A stretch of DNA of 64,000 bases from an uncultured Pseudomonadota bacterium (GTDB lineage: Bacteria; Desulfobacterota; Desulfobulbia; Desulfobulbales; Desulfurivibrionaceae). Each line of letters begins with the position of its first letter. Position 1 is the stretch's first letter. The stretch lies in the NCBI GenBank assembly GCA_937868185.1, contig CALMMG010000001.1, positions 1 to 64,000 of the forward strand. Reading direction: 5' to 3'. The position numbers were made by a program, and so were the translations under genes. Shown one piece after another: positions 51,282 through 60,669 of this stretch. The notes under the pieces were generated by a model. It saw only the letters and a list, made by a program, of their open reading frames with translations. It was not told the origin of the DNA and ran no database searches.

Positions 51282-51302
51282 CAACTGTTCACCGTTGAAA
51301 CA
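51282..51302. promoter_or_regulatory. Enhancer-like element, copy 1: CAACTGTTCACCGTTGAAACA
   Basis: 18/21 identical to copy 2; centred about 98 bp upstream of predicted TSS. Confidence 0.65.
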
Positions 51303-51348
51303 CTATTTTCGCAACAACCTGTTATTGCATGATTTTCTACAGTTGAAA

Positions 51349-51369
51349 CAACTGTTCACAACTGAAACA
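51349..51369. promoter_or_regulatory. Enhancer-like element, copy 2: CAACTGTTCACAACTGAAACA, overlapping palindrome ACAGTTG-AAA-CAACTGT (51339-51355)
   Basis: Tandem copy 67 bp from copy 1; centred about 165 bp upstream of predicted TSS. Confidence 0.65.
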
Positions 51370-51408
51370 ACATGATTGGGAAACCCGGAAAACAAGAAGA
51401 GAAGAGGA

Positions 51409-52773
51409 CTACTTCTCAAAAAGCAAATTGAGGTCTTTAAGGCGACGCCACAAGGTAGTGCGGGAGATGCCGAGCTGACGGGCTGTTTCCGTCTGATTGA
51501 AGCCGGTGCGCCGGTACATATCAACAATATGTTCCTGCTCCAGGACCTTCAGGTGGCTCGCAGATTTTTCCGGAGGGATGGGCTGGGTTTCAGCAAAAAA
51601 GATATCGGGAGGAAGATCCCTGGCAGTAAGAACCGGATCCCGGGAAAGGGCAATGGCGCGTTCGACAATATTCTGCAATTCCCTGACATTGCCCGGAAAG
51701 GCATAAGCGGAAAGCATCCCGAAAAAATCAGCGGCAATCTCCGGCACGGGTTTGCCGAATTGAGTGGCAATGAGAGTGACAAAATGATCGACCAGCAGAG
51801 GTATATCCTCCTGCCGTTTGCGCAGGGGAGGGATATTGATCATCACCACCTTCAACCGGTAAAAAAGATCCTGCCGGAACTCGCCGGCAGCGATCATCTT
51901 GTCGATATCCCGATTGGTGGCGGCAATGAGCCGGACATTGATACTGACCGGGGCAACGCCACCCACCCGGAGCAAGGTGCGCTCCTGGATGACCCGCAGC
52001 AGCTTGATCTGCATGGGGATGGGCATCTCACCAACCTCATCGAGAAAAACTGTGCCACCCTGCGCCGCCTCAAGCAACCCAAGCTTGGTGCTGACCGCGC
52101 CGGTGAAGGCCCCCTTTTCATGACCAAAGAGCTCATTGGCCACCAGCTCTTCGCTGAACGCCCCGCAATTGAAGGGGATAAACGGATGCTGGGCGCGATC
52201 GCTGGTGTTGTGGAGCGCTCTGGCTACAAGCTCCTTACCGGTGCCGCTTTCCCCCTGGATGAGGACGTTGCAGTTGAGCGGGGCAATCTGGCGGATGGTC
52301 TTAAAGATTTCCTGCATGGCAGGAGAGGTGCCGATGATCCCGGCAAAACGGTCAACCGGGCCGGATTCCGCCAGATCTGGGCCGGATTTGCCGGGATGAC
52401 GTAAGGCGTCGCTGATGGTGTTGCGCAACTCTTCAAGCTTAAACGGCTTGGCCAGGTAGTGAAAGGCCCCAGCCTTCATAGCCAGGACCGCATGATCAAC
52501 AGCGGCATAGCCGGTCATCAAGATGACCTTTGTCTGAGGGGCCAGCATGCTCACCCGCTGGAGGATTTCCATGCCGTCTGCATCAGTAAGCCGGACATCC
52601 GTGACCAAGACCTCGGGCGGATGTTCGGCAATCCGGGACATTGCCTCCCCTGCTGAGATAAAACCTTCCACCTCGTAGCCATCCTTGGCCAAAGCCTGGA
52701 CAAGGCGACGGACCGTGACGATTTCGTCGTCAAGGATATAGATCCGAGGTTTTGGAGGGACGGTATCTGACAT
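51409..52773 (-). CDS. Sigma-54-dependent NtrC-family response regulator
   Basis: Receiver IYILDDEIVTVRR, GESGTGKELVARALH, intact GAFTGA (FGHEKGAFTGAVSTK), Fis-type HTH FNQTETARQLGISRTTLWRRLKDLNL; ATG 52773 likely. Confidence 0.95.
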   Translation of the reverse strand: MSDTVPPKPRIYILDDEIVTVRRLVQALAKDGYEVEGFISAGEAMSRIAEHPPEVLVTDVRLTDADGMEILQRVSMLAPQTKVILMTGYAAVDHAVLAMKAGAFHYLAKPFKLEELRNTISDALRHPGKSGPDLAESGPVDRFAGIIGTSPAMQEIFKTIRQIAPLNCNVLIQGESGTGKELVARALHNTSDRAQHPFIPFNCGAFSEELVANELFGHEKGAFTGAVSTKLGLLEAAQGGTVFLDEVGEMPIPMQIKLLRVIQERTLLRVGGVAPVSINVRLIAATNRDIDKMIAAGEFRQDLFYRLKVVMINIPPLRKRQEDIPLLVDHFVTLIATQFGKPVPEIAADFFGMLSAYAFPGNVRELQNIVERAIALSRDPVLTARDLPPDIFFAETQPIPPEKSASHLKVLEQEHIVDMYRRTGFNQTETARQLGISRTTLWRRLKDLNLLFEK

Positions 52774-53087
52774 GGCAAAAAATAATCCTAAAAAATGTTG
52801 GAGGCCGAAAGTCACAGGATATGTGGCAAGAAAGATATCTCCCCTGGCAGCTGCATCCTCCAAGAATTTTTTTCCGAAGAGGACCACGCCAACCTAGCAT
52901 GCTCCCCATCACCTTGCAAATTGATTTTTTTCATCCAAGTCATGGCAACCAGCGAATATCAATCCCCAAAACTCTGTGGAAAAAAACCTTTCCAGTCCTA
53001 GGGGGTTGACGATCGCTCCTCAAAGGTCCATAGTCTATCACTATACATGCGCACAACCGCAACTAAAAATACGAGCCCTCTGAACCC

Positions 53088-53315
53088 ATGCCTTCAAACA
53101 ACCAATCAAACAACACCACCGCAATCGATTGCCTGAACCTTCCTCTTGCCTGCCTCTTCTGCGGGGGCAAGGCGGTCCTTTCCGGACGCTGACACAACGC
53201 CACTGTACTCTGCACGGTGTGCGGAATGGGATCTTCGGCAAAGCTTTATCGGGAGCAGATTGAACAGTGGCAGGAGGATATCTGTCGTAGCCTGGAACAC
53301 AGACGGGACCCATAA
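53088..53315 (+). pseudogene. Small CxxC...CxxC zinc-ribbon-like ORF interrupted by a single in-frame TGA (53190-53192)
   Basis: MPSNNQSNNTTAIDCLNLPLACLFCGGKAVLSGR-[TGA]-HNATVLCTVCGMGSSAKLYREQIEQWQEDICRSLEHRRDP-stop. Confidence 0.5.
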
Positions 53316-53394
53316 ACGGGACAAAGGTCCGGCGTGTGGATTACAGGTGAATTTGAACTAAAGAGGAGACGAGACTAACTCGAAGGGAAGAGGC

Positions 53395-53619
53395 CTAGAT
53401 TTTATAACGCTGATAAATGTCCAGCCGTACCGGGCAACCACAGGTGTGCAGACTGCCGTATTCTTTCATGTAAGGACAATCTCCATCCCCCTGATCCTGG
53501 CTAACGAAATAAAAATTATCGCCATCGATGGGAAAAGCCGGTCGGCAATAAGTGTGTGACTCCCGGCAGGCATAGGCCCGTTTGCACAACGGAGCCAGTG
53601 GAGTCTTCTTGTCATTCAT
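53395..53619 (-). CDS. Small Cys-rich protein of unknown function
   Basis: ATG 53619 with GGGAGA upstream; C-rich LCKRAYACRESHTYC...DCPYMKEYGSLHTCGC. Confidence 0.65.
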   Translation of the reverse strand: MNDKKTPLAPLCKRAYACRESHTYCRPAFPIDGDNFYFVSQDQGDGDCPYMKEYGSLHTCGCPVRLDIYQRYKI

Positions 53620-53729
53620 GTATCTTTCTCCCTGCCGCATGGGTTGTAAAGTAATGCACCCTATCACACGACAGCCACACGAGACAATACGGAAAAAATA
53701 CGGGGCGAGACGCCCCCCCCTGAAGACCC

Positions 53730-54341
53730 TTATTTTTTGTGCTCGAACCTATACGTCTCCACCTCCTGCATCGCCTTCTCATAACAGTCCGGACAATAGG
53801 AGTGCGACGGCAATACCCCTGCTTCTCTGTGCAGATATGCCTCAATACTCTCCCAATCCCCGCTACCAGGCTCTTTCCCCTTGTCGTTTCTAATTTTTTT
53901 ACACACCGAACAGATGGGCAGAAAACCCTCATAGATCTTCAGCCGTTTTTTCATCTCCTGCTTTTCAAAACAATTTTGGAGACGCAAGGCCAAATCTTCG
54001 TAGACATAGGGCTTGAGCAGATAATCATCAGCCCCGCTTCGCAACGCCTCGATGGCAGAAGAAATATCCCCAAATCCCGTAAGGATAATCACCCCAACCT
54101 CTGGGCTCCTTGCCTTGGCCCCATGCAGTACTTCTATTCCTGAGATTCCTTCCATGCGCAGGTCAGTTAGCACCAGATCGTAATAATCCTCCTGCAAGGC
54201 AGCAAGGGCTGTTTCTCCATCGGCGACAGCGGTGGCGCTGTATCCCATCTCCTCGATATCCCGGCGCAGGGTACAACGGATGATCTCTTCATCATCGACC
54301 AAGAGGATGCTTTTGCGCCAAAGACCGCCCGTTTCTCCCAT
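53730..54341 (-). CDS. Response regulator with C-terminal Cys-motif tail
   Basis: ILLVDDEEIIRC, DLVLTDLRMEGISGIEVL; tail FLPICSVCKKIRNDKG...SYCPDCYEKA. Confidence 0.92.
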   Translation of the reverse strand: MGETGGLWRKSILLVDDEEIIRCTLRRDIEEMGYSATAVADGETALAALQEDYYDLVLTDLRMEGISGIEVLHGAKARSPEVGVIILTGFGDISSAIEALRSGADDYLLKPYVYEDLALRLQNCFEKQEMKKRLKIYEGFLPICSVCKKIRNDKGKEPGSGDWESIEAYLHREAGVLPSHSYCPDCYEKAMQEVETYRFEHKK

Positions 54342-56410
54342 TATCTCCGCCCCTCCACTGGCAACAAGACTGTAAAGGTTGAGCCGAGGCCGGGGGTACT
54401 CGCCACCTCGATTTTTCCGCCATGCCTGGCCACAATGCCGTAGCTTACCGAGAGGCCAAGTCCCGTACCTTTGGCCGCTGGCTTTGTGGAAAAAAACGGC
54501 TCAAAAATCCTTTCCTGGTCCTCCGGGGCAATCCCATGACCGCTGTCTTGAAACTGCACCGCAACATAGCCTTCCCGCACCTCAGTCCTTACGGTTATTG
54601 CCCCAGTTTCCGAAACAATCGACTCCTCGGCATTAGTGAGAAGATTGAGGAAAACCTGCTTGATCTGATCATCCACCGCCTGTATTTTCGGCAAAGACGG
54701 AGCGAACTCCTTTATGAGAGAGATCTTCTTATTCTTCAGCTCTTTTCGGCAGAGCAAAAGAATATCCTCCAGGGCGGCATGCACATCCACCGGAGCCTCT
54801 ATGCCGTTGGTCGGACGATTAAAACTCTGCAAATCTTTGGTAAGTCTGGCTATACGTTCACACTCCCGAATAGCAAGTTCAACCATCTGGAGGTCCTCGC
54901 CTTCAAGCTTGTCCCTCCGTTTCAAGCCATCCAACACGTTGCGGATGCCGCAAATTGGGTTATTGAATTCGTGGGCAATAGAAGCGGACAGCTTGCCCAC
55001 CGCGCTTAATTTTTCCGAATGCAACAACTGCCGGTGGGTCTTTTCCAGTTCCGCCGTGCGCTGGCTGACCCGCAACTCCAGCAATTCTCGAGCTTCCCGC
55101 TCCATCATTTCTTTGTTCTTCCGTTCCGTGATCTCGGTGCCAATACTAATTTTTGCCTGGACTTCCCCCATCCACTTGATGACCCGATCATGATACTCAT
55201 ACCAGCATCCGTTCACGCTGTTCTGATTTTCCCAGATATACACGCCACCCGGGCTACGGTTGTCACCATTGACAGCAAGAACCTTTTCATTGCTACAAAA
55301 ACTACAAGGGCCATTCTGCCCGCACTGCATGACCGACCAACAAAGCCGACCGGCGCCCTCCCCGAAAACCTCCCGAGCCTGACGATTCATGAAAAGAATC
55401 TGATAGGTGCCCATGTTGACCACATAGATAATTGCGTCAAGGCTATCGAGCACAGTGAGCAGACGACGGTGCGCCTTGGCTAGATTCGTTTCGACCTTGA
55501 TCCGCTCGTCAATCTCCTTATGCAATTGTTCATTTGTTTTGGTCAGACTGTCTGTCCGTTCCTCAACGAGCCGGGCAAGATACGCACCATTCTCCCGCAT
55601 CCGTGCTTCAGCCTCCTTACGTTTGGTGATATCGCGAACCAGGGCAAGGATAGTGCCGCTTTCGTCTTCGGGAATGGAGAGAAAATTAAGCAGCAATCGC
55701 TTCCCGCCAAGGAAAATTTCCTCATCCTCCCCCGCGCACACCGGTTGCTGCGGATCGACCGCCTCGGCAAGAAGGCGCACTTCAGAGGCATACGGTTCCT
55801 GGAAAAGCCCGGAAAAAAAGTTCGCGCCCAAAAGTTTTTCTTCGGGCTGACCAAACAAAGCGATGGCGCTGGCATTTACATAGATGATCTTCTGGGCACG
55901 GGTAAAATGGACCACCCCTTCGGACATATGATCAAGGACCAGTTCCAGATGCCTTTGCGAGCGCAACAGCTCTTTGGTAACTTCACGCTGATAGATTCCG
56001 TCAAGCCCAAGAATCCTCGACTCCGCATCTCCCGCTGCCTTTTTGTCGGAATTTGCGATGAGTTCTTGGACATGGAGGAAGATGTTCTTGAATGAGCCTT
56101 TAGCAATACAGGCATCGGCACCGTAGGAGAGAAAATCTGTTTCGCCTTCGCTGGCGATGGCGGAAAGGATGACAATAAAAACATGTTGCAGGTGGGGCAT
56201 GCTACGGACAATACGGCACAACTTGTCCCCACGGATATTGGGCATAACCAGGTCGACAAACATGATATCCGGGACAAATTCCTCAAGGACATCAAGGGCC
56301 GCAAGGCCATCCTGGGCTACCCGCACCTCATGTCCTTCCTTTTCCAGGAAATTGGACATAAGTTCAAGGATAAGCGGATGGTTGTCCACCGCCAGAATCT
56401 TTTTAGGCAT
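54341..56410 (-). CDS. Hybrid sensor histidine kinase: N-terminal receiver, PAS domains, HisKA, HATPase
   Basis: KILAVDNHPLILELMS receiver; SASIAHEFNNPICGIRNVLDG; GHGIAPEDQERIFEPFFSTKPAAKGTGLGLSVSYGI; start 56410 or upstream (ORF opens 56467). Confidence 0.92.
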   Translation of the reverse strand: MPKKILAVDNHPLILELMSNFLEKEGHEVRVAQDGLAALDVLEEFVPDIMFVDLVMPNIRGDKLCRIVRSMPHLQHVFIVILSAIASEGETDFLSYGADACIAKGSFKNIFLHVQELIANSDKKAAGDAESRILGLDGIYQREVTKELLRSQRHLELVLDHMSEGVVHFTRAQKIIYVNASAIALFGQPEEKLLGANFFSGLFQEPYASEVRLLAEAVDPQQPVCAGEDEEIFLGGKRLLLNFLSIPEDESGTILALVRDITKRKEAEARMRENGAYLARLVEERTDSLTKTNEQLHKEIDERIKVETNLAKAHRRLLTVLDSLDAIIYVVNMGTYQILFMNRQAREVFGEGAGRLCWSVMQCGQNGPCSFCSNEKVLAVNGDNRSPGGVYIWENQNSVNGCWYEYHDRVIKWMGEVQAKISIGTEITERKNKEMMEREARELLELRVSQRTAELEKTHRQLLHSEKLSAVGKLSASIAHEFNNPICGIRNVLDGLKRRDKLEGEDLQMVELAIRECERIARLTKDLQSFNRPTNGIEAPVDVHAALEDILLLCRKELKNKKISLIKEFAPSLPKIQAVDDQIKQVFLNLLTNAEESIVSETGAITVRTEVREGYVAVQFQDSGHGIAPEDQERIFEPFFSTKPAAKGTGLGLSVSYGIVARHGGKIEVASTPGLGSTFTVLLPVEGRR

Positions 56411-56527
56411 GGGCGCTTCCCCCATATGACAAACGCCAAAAACAGCCTTCCCTCTCTGGAAAAACAAGAGGATGAAGACCTTATTTCTTTATAGGTTAAT
56501 CGCCCTATAAAGTCAAAGGCTCAAAAG

Positions 56528-58315
56528 TCACTGCTCCCCGGAGATAGAACAAAATGGGGCGCCGTCGCTCCGTTCGCAGATCCCCCGTCTGATCACCTCC
56601 TTGTTGTAGGCGGCAATTGCATCTCCGCGCTTGAGCATCCCCACCACCCAGCGGTCGTTCGTGTCCTCCACCACCGGAATCTCTTCCACCCCTTTGGCAT
56701 CAAAAAGGGCCATGGCTGTGAAGAGATTGTCGTCCGGAGTGAGCACCACAACCTTGCGGGTACAGATGTTGCCCACTCGGGCAGAAAGCCGCAACTCCTC
56801 GTCATGCAGGATGCTTTTCACGTCCTGAAGGGAAACAATCCCGGTCATCCTGCCGCTCTGATCGACCACCGGAAAATAAAAGCTGTCCCGGGCCATACTG
56901 AAAATGGTCAGCAATTGGTCAACGTTGGCCTGTTCGCTGATAAAATCCACATCCTCGCTGACAACCCTGCCAACCTTAATGGATTTCATCACCGAAATTT
57001 CCCTCCCTTCGTGGAGATCGATGCCGTCCCGGCTAAAATCCACGGTATCTATGGAGTCGGGGTTCAAGTGGGAAGCCACCACTGTGCCGATGATACTTGC
57101 AAGCATAATGGGGATGATGATGCGATAGTTACCGGTCATCTCAAAAAGAAGAAAGATGGCGGTGAGCGGGGCATGGGTAGAGGCGGCAAGAAAGGCACCG
57201 ATGCCCACTGCGGCATAAGCGCTGGAATTGGCGGTATACCGGGGCAACAGGGTATGAGCCAGGTCGCCGAAGGCCCCACCAATTACAGCCCCGATAAAAA
57301 GCGCCGGGGCAAACACCCCGCCCGCTCCGCCGGAGCCAAGGGTAATGGCGGTTGCCGCTATCTTGACAAAAATCAGCGCTGCCATCACCCAAAGCACGCC
57401 TCGTCCGGCAAGGACATCTTCCAGATAATGATAGCCATCTCCCATAACCTGAGGAAAGCCGATGGCCAGGAGGCCAAGGACCAACGCGCCGAGCAGGGGC
57501 TTGAGTTGTGGGTGGAAGCCGAATGCGGCAAAGCGGTCGCGGATTTTATAAAACACTTCAATATGCAGCACCGCGATCAACCCCATGACCACGCCCAGTA
57601 ACGAATAGAGCGGGATTTCGACCAGGGAATTGACAATCTCATAGGCAGGAATGGGGAAGGCCGGAGAAACACCATAGTAGCCCCGGGAAACAACAGTGGC
57701 CATGGCCGAAGAAATCACCAGGGCAGCAAAAGAGCCGATTTCGTAGGTACCCAGCAAAACGATCTCGGCGGCAAAAAAAACCCCGGCAATGGGGGCGTTG
57801 AACATGGCCGCCACACCGCCAGCGCACCCGGCGGCGATAAAAATCTTCATCCTGCTCCCGGAGACCCGGAAGAACTGCCCGAACTGCGAACCCACCGCCC
57901 CGCCCACTTGAGCAATGGGCCCCTCGACCCCGGCGGAACCGCCGGTGCCGATGGTCAGGGCGCAGGAAAGAATCTTGAGGATAATGGTTCGAAATCGGAC
58001 AATACCGCCTTCCAGATTGACCTGGCGCAAAAATTTCGGGAAACCGTAGCCGTTTACCTCCCCGGGAAAAATCAGGGACAGGGGGATGAGCAACACCATG
58101 CCGCACAGAGGTATCAGGGGAAGGAGCAGAAGATGCAGCCCGCCTTTGTCCAGGCCGAGCAGCGCCGAGCCACCGACAAAAATATTGTCATGGACAAAGG
58201 CAACGGTGGTGCGAAAGAGAATATTTGCCGCCCCGGCCATCAGACCGATACAGGCAGCGATGGCAGTTACCCGGAAATTCTCACCCGGCAGGATTCTTCT
58301 GATCTTTGTCTTCAT
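56528..58315 (-). CDS. ClC-family chloride channel/transporter with C-terminal CBS pair
   Basis: GTGGSAGVEGPIAQVGGAVGSQ, GSGGAGGVFAPALFIGA, two CBS domains. Confidence 0.94.
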   Translation of the reverse strand: MKTKIRRILPGENFRVTAIAACIGLMAGAANILFRTTVAFVHDNIFVGGSALLGLDKGGLHLLLLPLIPLCGMVLLIPLSLIFPGEVNGYGFPKFLRQVNLEGGIVRFRTIILKILSCALTIGTGGSAGVEGPIAQVGGAVGSQFGQFFRVSGSRMKIFIAAGCAGGVAAMFNAPIAGVFFAAEIVLLGTYEIGSFAALVISSAMATVVSRGYYGVSPAFPIPAYEIVNSLVEIPLYSLLGVVMGLIAVLHIEVFYKIRDRFAAFGFHPQLKPLLGALVLGLLAIGFPQVMGDGYHYLEDVLAGRGVLWVMAALIFVKIAATAITLGSGGAGGVFAPALFIGAVIGGAFGDLAHTLLPRYTANSSAYAAVGIGAFLAASTHAPLTAIFLLFEMTGNYRIIIPIMLASIIGTVVASHLNPDSIDTVDFSRDGIDLHEGREISVMKSIKVGRVVSEDVDFISEQANVDQLLTIFSMARDSFYFPVVDQSGRMTGIVSLQDVKSILHDEELRLSARVGNICTRKVVVLTPDDNLFTAMALFDAKGVEEIPVVEDTNDRWVVGMLKRGDAIAAYNKEVIRRGICERSDGAPFCSISGEQ

Positions 58316-59481
58316 ATCTTTTCCGGGGTCTCGCAACCCAATAGCCGCGCCTGTCGAAGAAAATACGCATCCGTCATCCCGGCGATAAAATCCCGCACCA
58401 TGATCGCTGGCTGCTGAGCCTCGACGTATTCCTGACCCTGTTCATGCAAAAAATTTGCATACATTTCAGCCTGGCGCTCCTGCTTGGCAAACTGATCAAG
58501 ACAGGAGGCGAACAACACCCTATAACAATCGGTAATCTTGGCAAGCCCCTTCTTGATGGCCGGGTTCAGATATATCCGCTCGTAGTTGAAACCTTTCAGC
58601 TCTTTCAACCCCTCTGAGACCTCATCGCTGAAAGCGATGGCCCCAGCATCAAGGCCATTGGCGATCAAATCAGTCACCAGACGGTAGACCATGCTGCCAT
58701 TGGTCCGGCCAAAAATCTCCTGACAGCGGGCCGGGATATCATCCCGGCCGATCAGCCCAAGCTCAATAGCATCCTCGATGTCCCTGCCGATATAGGCAAT
58801 GGTATCCGCAAAACGAACCACACACCCCTCCATGGTCATGGGGACAAGTTCCTGCCGACGATCAAGGGCTTTTGCCGCACCCTGCCGGTCAAAGTCGGCA
58901 AAGGTCTTGCCGGGCTGGGGAGCGAGTTTCCGGTTGTGGATCTCGCCATCGTGGCACATAATACCGTCCAGGGTTTGCAGGGTTAGGTTCCAGCCCTTTC
59001 CCTGCCGTTCAATGCCTTCTAAAAAGCGAACACTTTGCAGATTATGTTGAAACGAGGGCAACCCATACCCGCGGCAGAGCGCATCCAGCACCTTTTCCCC
59101 ATCATGGCCAAAGGGCGGATGCCCTATATCGTGGCCCAAGGCAATGGCCTCAATGAGATCCTCATTCAAGCGGAGATAGCGGCCAATGGTCCGGGCAATT
59201 TTCGAGACCAGCTGCACATGCAAAACCCGATGGGTGATATGGTCATTCTCAACCATGTAAAACACCTGGGTTTTATCGATGTACCGGGTATAGGCCCGCG
59301 AATGCAGAATCCTGTCACCATCCACGGCAAAGGACTGCCGATGGTCCTCCTCCTGCCCGTCCTCACCCCGCCGCCTGACTCCCTCCTTGCTTAAACTGGC
59401 AAACGGCGACAAACGCTCGGCCTCAAGTGCGTCCAGCTGATCTTTCAAGACAAGCAAATGAGAAGAGGTCATATAACGCAT
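58312..59481 (-). CDS. dGTPase-type dNTP triphosphohydrolase (HD domain)
   Basis: SRAYTRYIDKTQVFY, THRVLHVQLVSKIARTIGRYL, IALGHDIGHPPFGHDGEKVL. Confidence 0.92.
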   Translation of the reverse strand: MRYMTSSHLLVLKDQLDALEAERLSPFASLSKEGVRRRGEDGQEEDHRQSFAVDGDRILHSRAYTRYIDKTQVFYMVENDHITHRVLHVQLVSKIARTIGRYLRLNEDLIEAIALGHDIGHPPFGHDGEKVLDALCRGYGLPSFQHNLQSVRFLEGIERQGKGWNLTLQTLDGIMCHDGEIHNRKLAPQPGKTFADFDRQGAAKALDRRQELVPMTMEGCVVRFADTIAYIGRDIEDAIELGLIGRDDIPARCQEIFGRTNGSMVYRLVTDLIANGLDAGAIAFSDEVSEGLKELKGFNYERIYLNPAIKKGLAKITDCYRVLFASCLDQFAKQERQAEMYANFLHEQGQEYVEAQQPAIMVRDFIAGMTDAYFLRQARLLGCETPEKI

Positions 59482-59627
59482 GGCTGTGTGGTCCGAGGGT
59501 ATAGTGGATGATGCAAAAACAAAGTATATCCCAGCAATCCCATCCATACAATGCTTTGTCTTATTTTGGCAAGAAACAGACTGCCAAGCTCCACCGTATC
59601 ATTTTCCCCGTGCGATTTTTATATAAT

Positions 59628-59643
59628 TAGGTAACAATACCTA
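59628..59643. promoter_or_regulatory. Palindrome TAGGTA-ACAA-TACCTA in divergent dGTPase/HDAC intergenic region
   Basis: Direct reading. Confidence 0.3.
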
Positions 59644-59694
59644 GACAGCAGTCGATCGAATGCCCTGCAATCTTCTCCCTGATAAGGATGCCCG

Positions 59695-60666
59695 GTGCCT
59701 GACTCCCGCCCGATAACCATTGTTACCCATCCTCTTTATCTTGCCCATGACACCGGTGGTGGTGAACATCCGGAAGCGCCAGCCCGCCTCACCTCATTGC
59801 TGGCAAAGCTGCATGGTTCTCCGCTCAGGGACCAACTCACCACTGTCGAGCCCCGCAAGGCGGAACGGCATTGGCTGACAACCTTTCATGACGAGCATTA
59901 TCTTTTCCGTCTGGAAGAATGCGCCCTTTCAGGAAAGACCCATCTCGACCACCAGGACAATCAGCTCTGCTTCGATTCCTACGAGGCCGCCCTGCTTTCA
60001 GCGGGTGCAGGGCTCACCGGCATCGACTTGCTGGAAGGCACAGAAAATCTGGTTTTTTGCGCGGTGCGACCGCCGGGGCATCACGCCGAAAGTAATCTCG
60101 CCCTGGGTTTTTGTTTCTTGAACAACTGCGTGCTGGCTGCCCGCTACTGGCAGCAGCAGTATGGCCGCCGGAAGATTTTAATCATCGATTTTGATGCCCA
60201 TCACGGCAACGGCATCCAGAGCGCCTTTGAGGAAGACCCGGAGGTCTTTTATCTTAGCCTGCATGAGCATCCCACCTTCAGCTTCCCCGGCAGCGGCTAT
60301 GCGGAAGAGAGTGGCACCGGACCAGGACGCGGGGCCACCCTGAATATCCCCTTGCCCCCCGGCGCAGACGACCAGATGGTGCTCAATGCCTTTGCCCGAA
60401 GAATTGAACCGACCCTGGTCGCTTTCGCACCGGAACGGATCATCGTCGCCGCAGGCTTTGACGGACACCGCGCCGATGACATGTCCGGCCTTGCCTATTC
60501 CACAGAACTCTACGGCAAGTTTGGCGAATACCTGGCTGTCTGGGCACAAAGATTCTGCCAAGGCAAGCTGTTGTCCATTCTCGAAGGCGGCTACCATCTG
60601 GAAAGCCTGGGTGACAGCGCGACCAGCTATCTCACCGCCTTAAGCAACCATAGTATTGAGGAATAA
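59695..60666 (+). CDS. Histone deacetylase-family protein (AcuC-like)
   Basis: RPPGHHAESNLALGFCFLNN, IIDFDAHHGNGIQSAF; GTG start with GGA SD. Confidence 0.93.
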   Translation: MPDSRPITIVTHPLYLAHDTGGGEHPEAPARLTSLLAKLHGSPLRDQLTTVEPRKAERHWLTTFHDEHYLFRLEECALSGKTHLDHQDNQLCFDSYEAALLSAGAGLTGIDLLEGTENLVFCAVRPPGHHAESNLALGFCFLNNCVLAARYWQQQYGRRKILIIDFDAHHGNGIQSAFEEDPEVFYLSLHEHPTFSFPGSGYAEESGTGPGRGATLNIPLPPGADDQMVLNAFARRIEPTLVAFAPERIIVAAGFDGHRADDMSGLAYSTELYGKFGEYLAVWAQRFCQGKLLSILEGGYHLESLGDSATSYLTALSNHSIEE

Positions 60667-60669
60667 GCC

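Noticed and set aside
53730-56410. RR plus hybrid HK pair as part of the novel operon
   Set aside because: Separated from the sigma-54 activator by ~1 kb including a degenerate + strand ORF; ordinary two-component architecture, so not included without evidence
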